Source: Pseudomonas sp. (GTDB lineage Bacteria; Pseudomonadota; Gammaproteobacteria; Pseudomonadales; Pseudomonadaceae). Taken from it: a DNA stretch of 5,952 bases. A model generated the notes under the pieces. It ran no database searches and was not told the DNA's origin. It was given only the letters and a program-made list of their open reading frames with translations. The number at the start of each line of letters is the position of its first letter. Within the stretch, counting starts at the first letter, position 1. Positions 5,082-5,952 of the stretch are shown in pieces. The translations under genes were made by a program, and so were the position numbers. The stretch is from NCBI GenBank assembly GCA_003527165.1, contig DPSI01000451.1, forward strand, positions 1 to 5,952, in the 5' to 3' direction.

Positions 5082-5952
5082 TCAATCAGCGAATACCTTG
5101 CCCGGATTCATGATCCCGTTGGGGTCGAATGCCGCCTTGATTGCCTTCATGTAGGCGATCTCGGCTTCCGAGCGGCTGTAGGTCAGGTAGTCGCGCTTGG
5201 TCATGCCGACGCCATGCTCGGCCGAAATCGAACCGTTGTATTTTTCGACCGTCTCGAACACCCATTTGTTGACCGCGGCGCACTTGTCGAAGAACTCCTC
5301 CTTGGACAGGCTTTCGGGCTTGAGGATGTTCAGGTGCAGGTTGCCATCGCCGATGTGCCCGTACCAGAGCACCTCGAAATCGGGATAGCTCTGGCTGACA
5401 ATGGCGTCGATGTCGGCTAGGAAGGCCGGCACCTTGGAAACGGTGACAGAGATGTCGTTCTTGTACGGCGTGAAGTGCGAGATGGTTTCGGAGATGTACT
5501 CGCGCAGCTTCCAGAGGCTCTCCAGCTGCTGCTCGCTCTGGCTCATGACGCCGTCGACCACCCAGCCCTCGTTGACGCAGTGTTCGAAGGTGGCCAGTGC
5601 CTGCTCGGCGCGTTCTTCGGTGGTCGCCTCGAATTCGAGCAGCGCATAGAACGGCGTACGGGTCTCGAAGGGCGCCGGGATATCGCCGCGGGCGAGGAGC
5701 TTGTCCAGGCACTTGTCGGAGAAGAACTCGAAGGCGGTCAGGTCCAGCTTGTCCTGGAAGGCGTGCAGCACCGGCATGATGGAATCGAAGTCCGGCGTGC
5801 CGAGGATCATCGCGGTGAGGTTGGTCGGCTGGCGCTCCAGGCGCATGGTCGCCTCGACGACGAAGCCCAGGGTGCCCTCGGCGCCGATGAACATCTGCTT
5901 CAGGTCATAGCCGGTGTTGTCCTTGCGCAGGCGCTTCAGGCCGTTGAACACC
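5082..5952 (-). CDS. FAD-linked D-2-hydroxyglutarate dehydrogenase-like enzyme, C-terminal part
   Basis: This is the C-terminal 289 residues of an FAD-binding oxidase/dehydrogenase; the start lies beyond the window (whole proteins are about 460 residues). It keeps the end of the FAD-binding domain, GYDLKQMFIGAEGTLG (14-29), and the complete C-terminal oxidase domain. WYGHIGDGNLH (196-206) has the two histidines (199, 206) and SAEHGVG (243-249) the glutamate expected to bind metal. By alignment from memory with human D2HGDH, Arg150 and Lys164 match substrate-binding positions. The protein ends in MNPGKVFAD, typical of the family. It oxidises a D-2-hydroxyacid and reduces an electron carrier, probably electron-transfer flavoprotein. 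In Pseudomonas stutzeri the homologue was shown to remove D-2-hydroxyglutarate made by SerA and so drive serine synthesis. A glycolate or D-lactate oxidase subunit is the main alternative. Confidence 0.88.
   Translation of the reverse strand, partial: VFNGLKRLRKDNTGYDLKQMFIGAEGTLGFVVEATMRLERQPTNLTAMILGTPDFDSIMPVLHAFQDKLDLTAFEFFSDKCLDKLLARGDIPAPFETRTPFYALLEFEATTEERAEQALATFEHCVNEGWVVDGVMSQSEQQLESLWKLREYISETISHFTPYKNDISVTVSKVPAFLADIDAIVSQSYPDFEVLWYGHIGDGNLHLNILKPESLSKEEFFDKCAAVNKWVFETVEKYNGSISAEHGVGMTKRDYLTYSRSEAEIAYMKAIKAAFDPNGIMNPGKVFAD

Overview
The window looks like core chromosome of a high-GC gammaproteobacterium of the Pseudomonas/Stutzerimonas group. I infer this from the GC-rich codon use, the protein families, and a gene order resembling the serA-rpiA neighbourhood of pseudomonads. 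The genus is an inference from memory, not a search. There are no RNA genes, insertion sequences, phage genes or CRISPR arrays. No gene-free stretch exceeds about 115 bases, except within promoters and repeats described below.

Layout. On the + strand, the 3' part of cmoM (a tRNA wobble-uridine modification methyltransferase, cut by the window start) is followed at close spacing by two tandem DUF4136 lipoproteins, and the run ends at a clear intrinsic terminator (1793-1826). A small DUF606/YdcZ-type membrane protein starts only 20 bases after that terminator. It converges on a minus-strand block. In transcription order that block has the C-terminal part of an FAD-linked D-2-hydroxyglutarate dehydrogenase-like enzyme (cut by the window end), a fumarylacetoacetate hydrolase (FAH)-family enzyme, and two tandem membrane-anchored SdiA-regulated-family beta-propellers.

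How the genes may work together. The dehydrogenase and FAH-family enzyme both act on small 2-hydroxy- or 2-oxo-acids and are separated by only 66 bases, nearly all of them a large inverted repeat. In pseudomonads the dehydrogenase is known to support SerA-dependent serine synthesis. The two propellers are paralogues. Each shows five repeated acidic signatures, and the downstream one has a TTAAG-N6-CTAAG box before its start. That box resembles the site I recall for the BqsR/CarR response regulator, which controls the calcium-responsive propeller CarP in P. aeruginosa. The DUF4136 lipoproteins are probably outer-membrane anchored and have no known function.

Most of the window is ordinary. The propeller pair with its candidate regulator box is the best lead, followed by the inverted repeat and the terminator placed directly before the membrane-protein gene.
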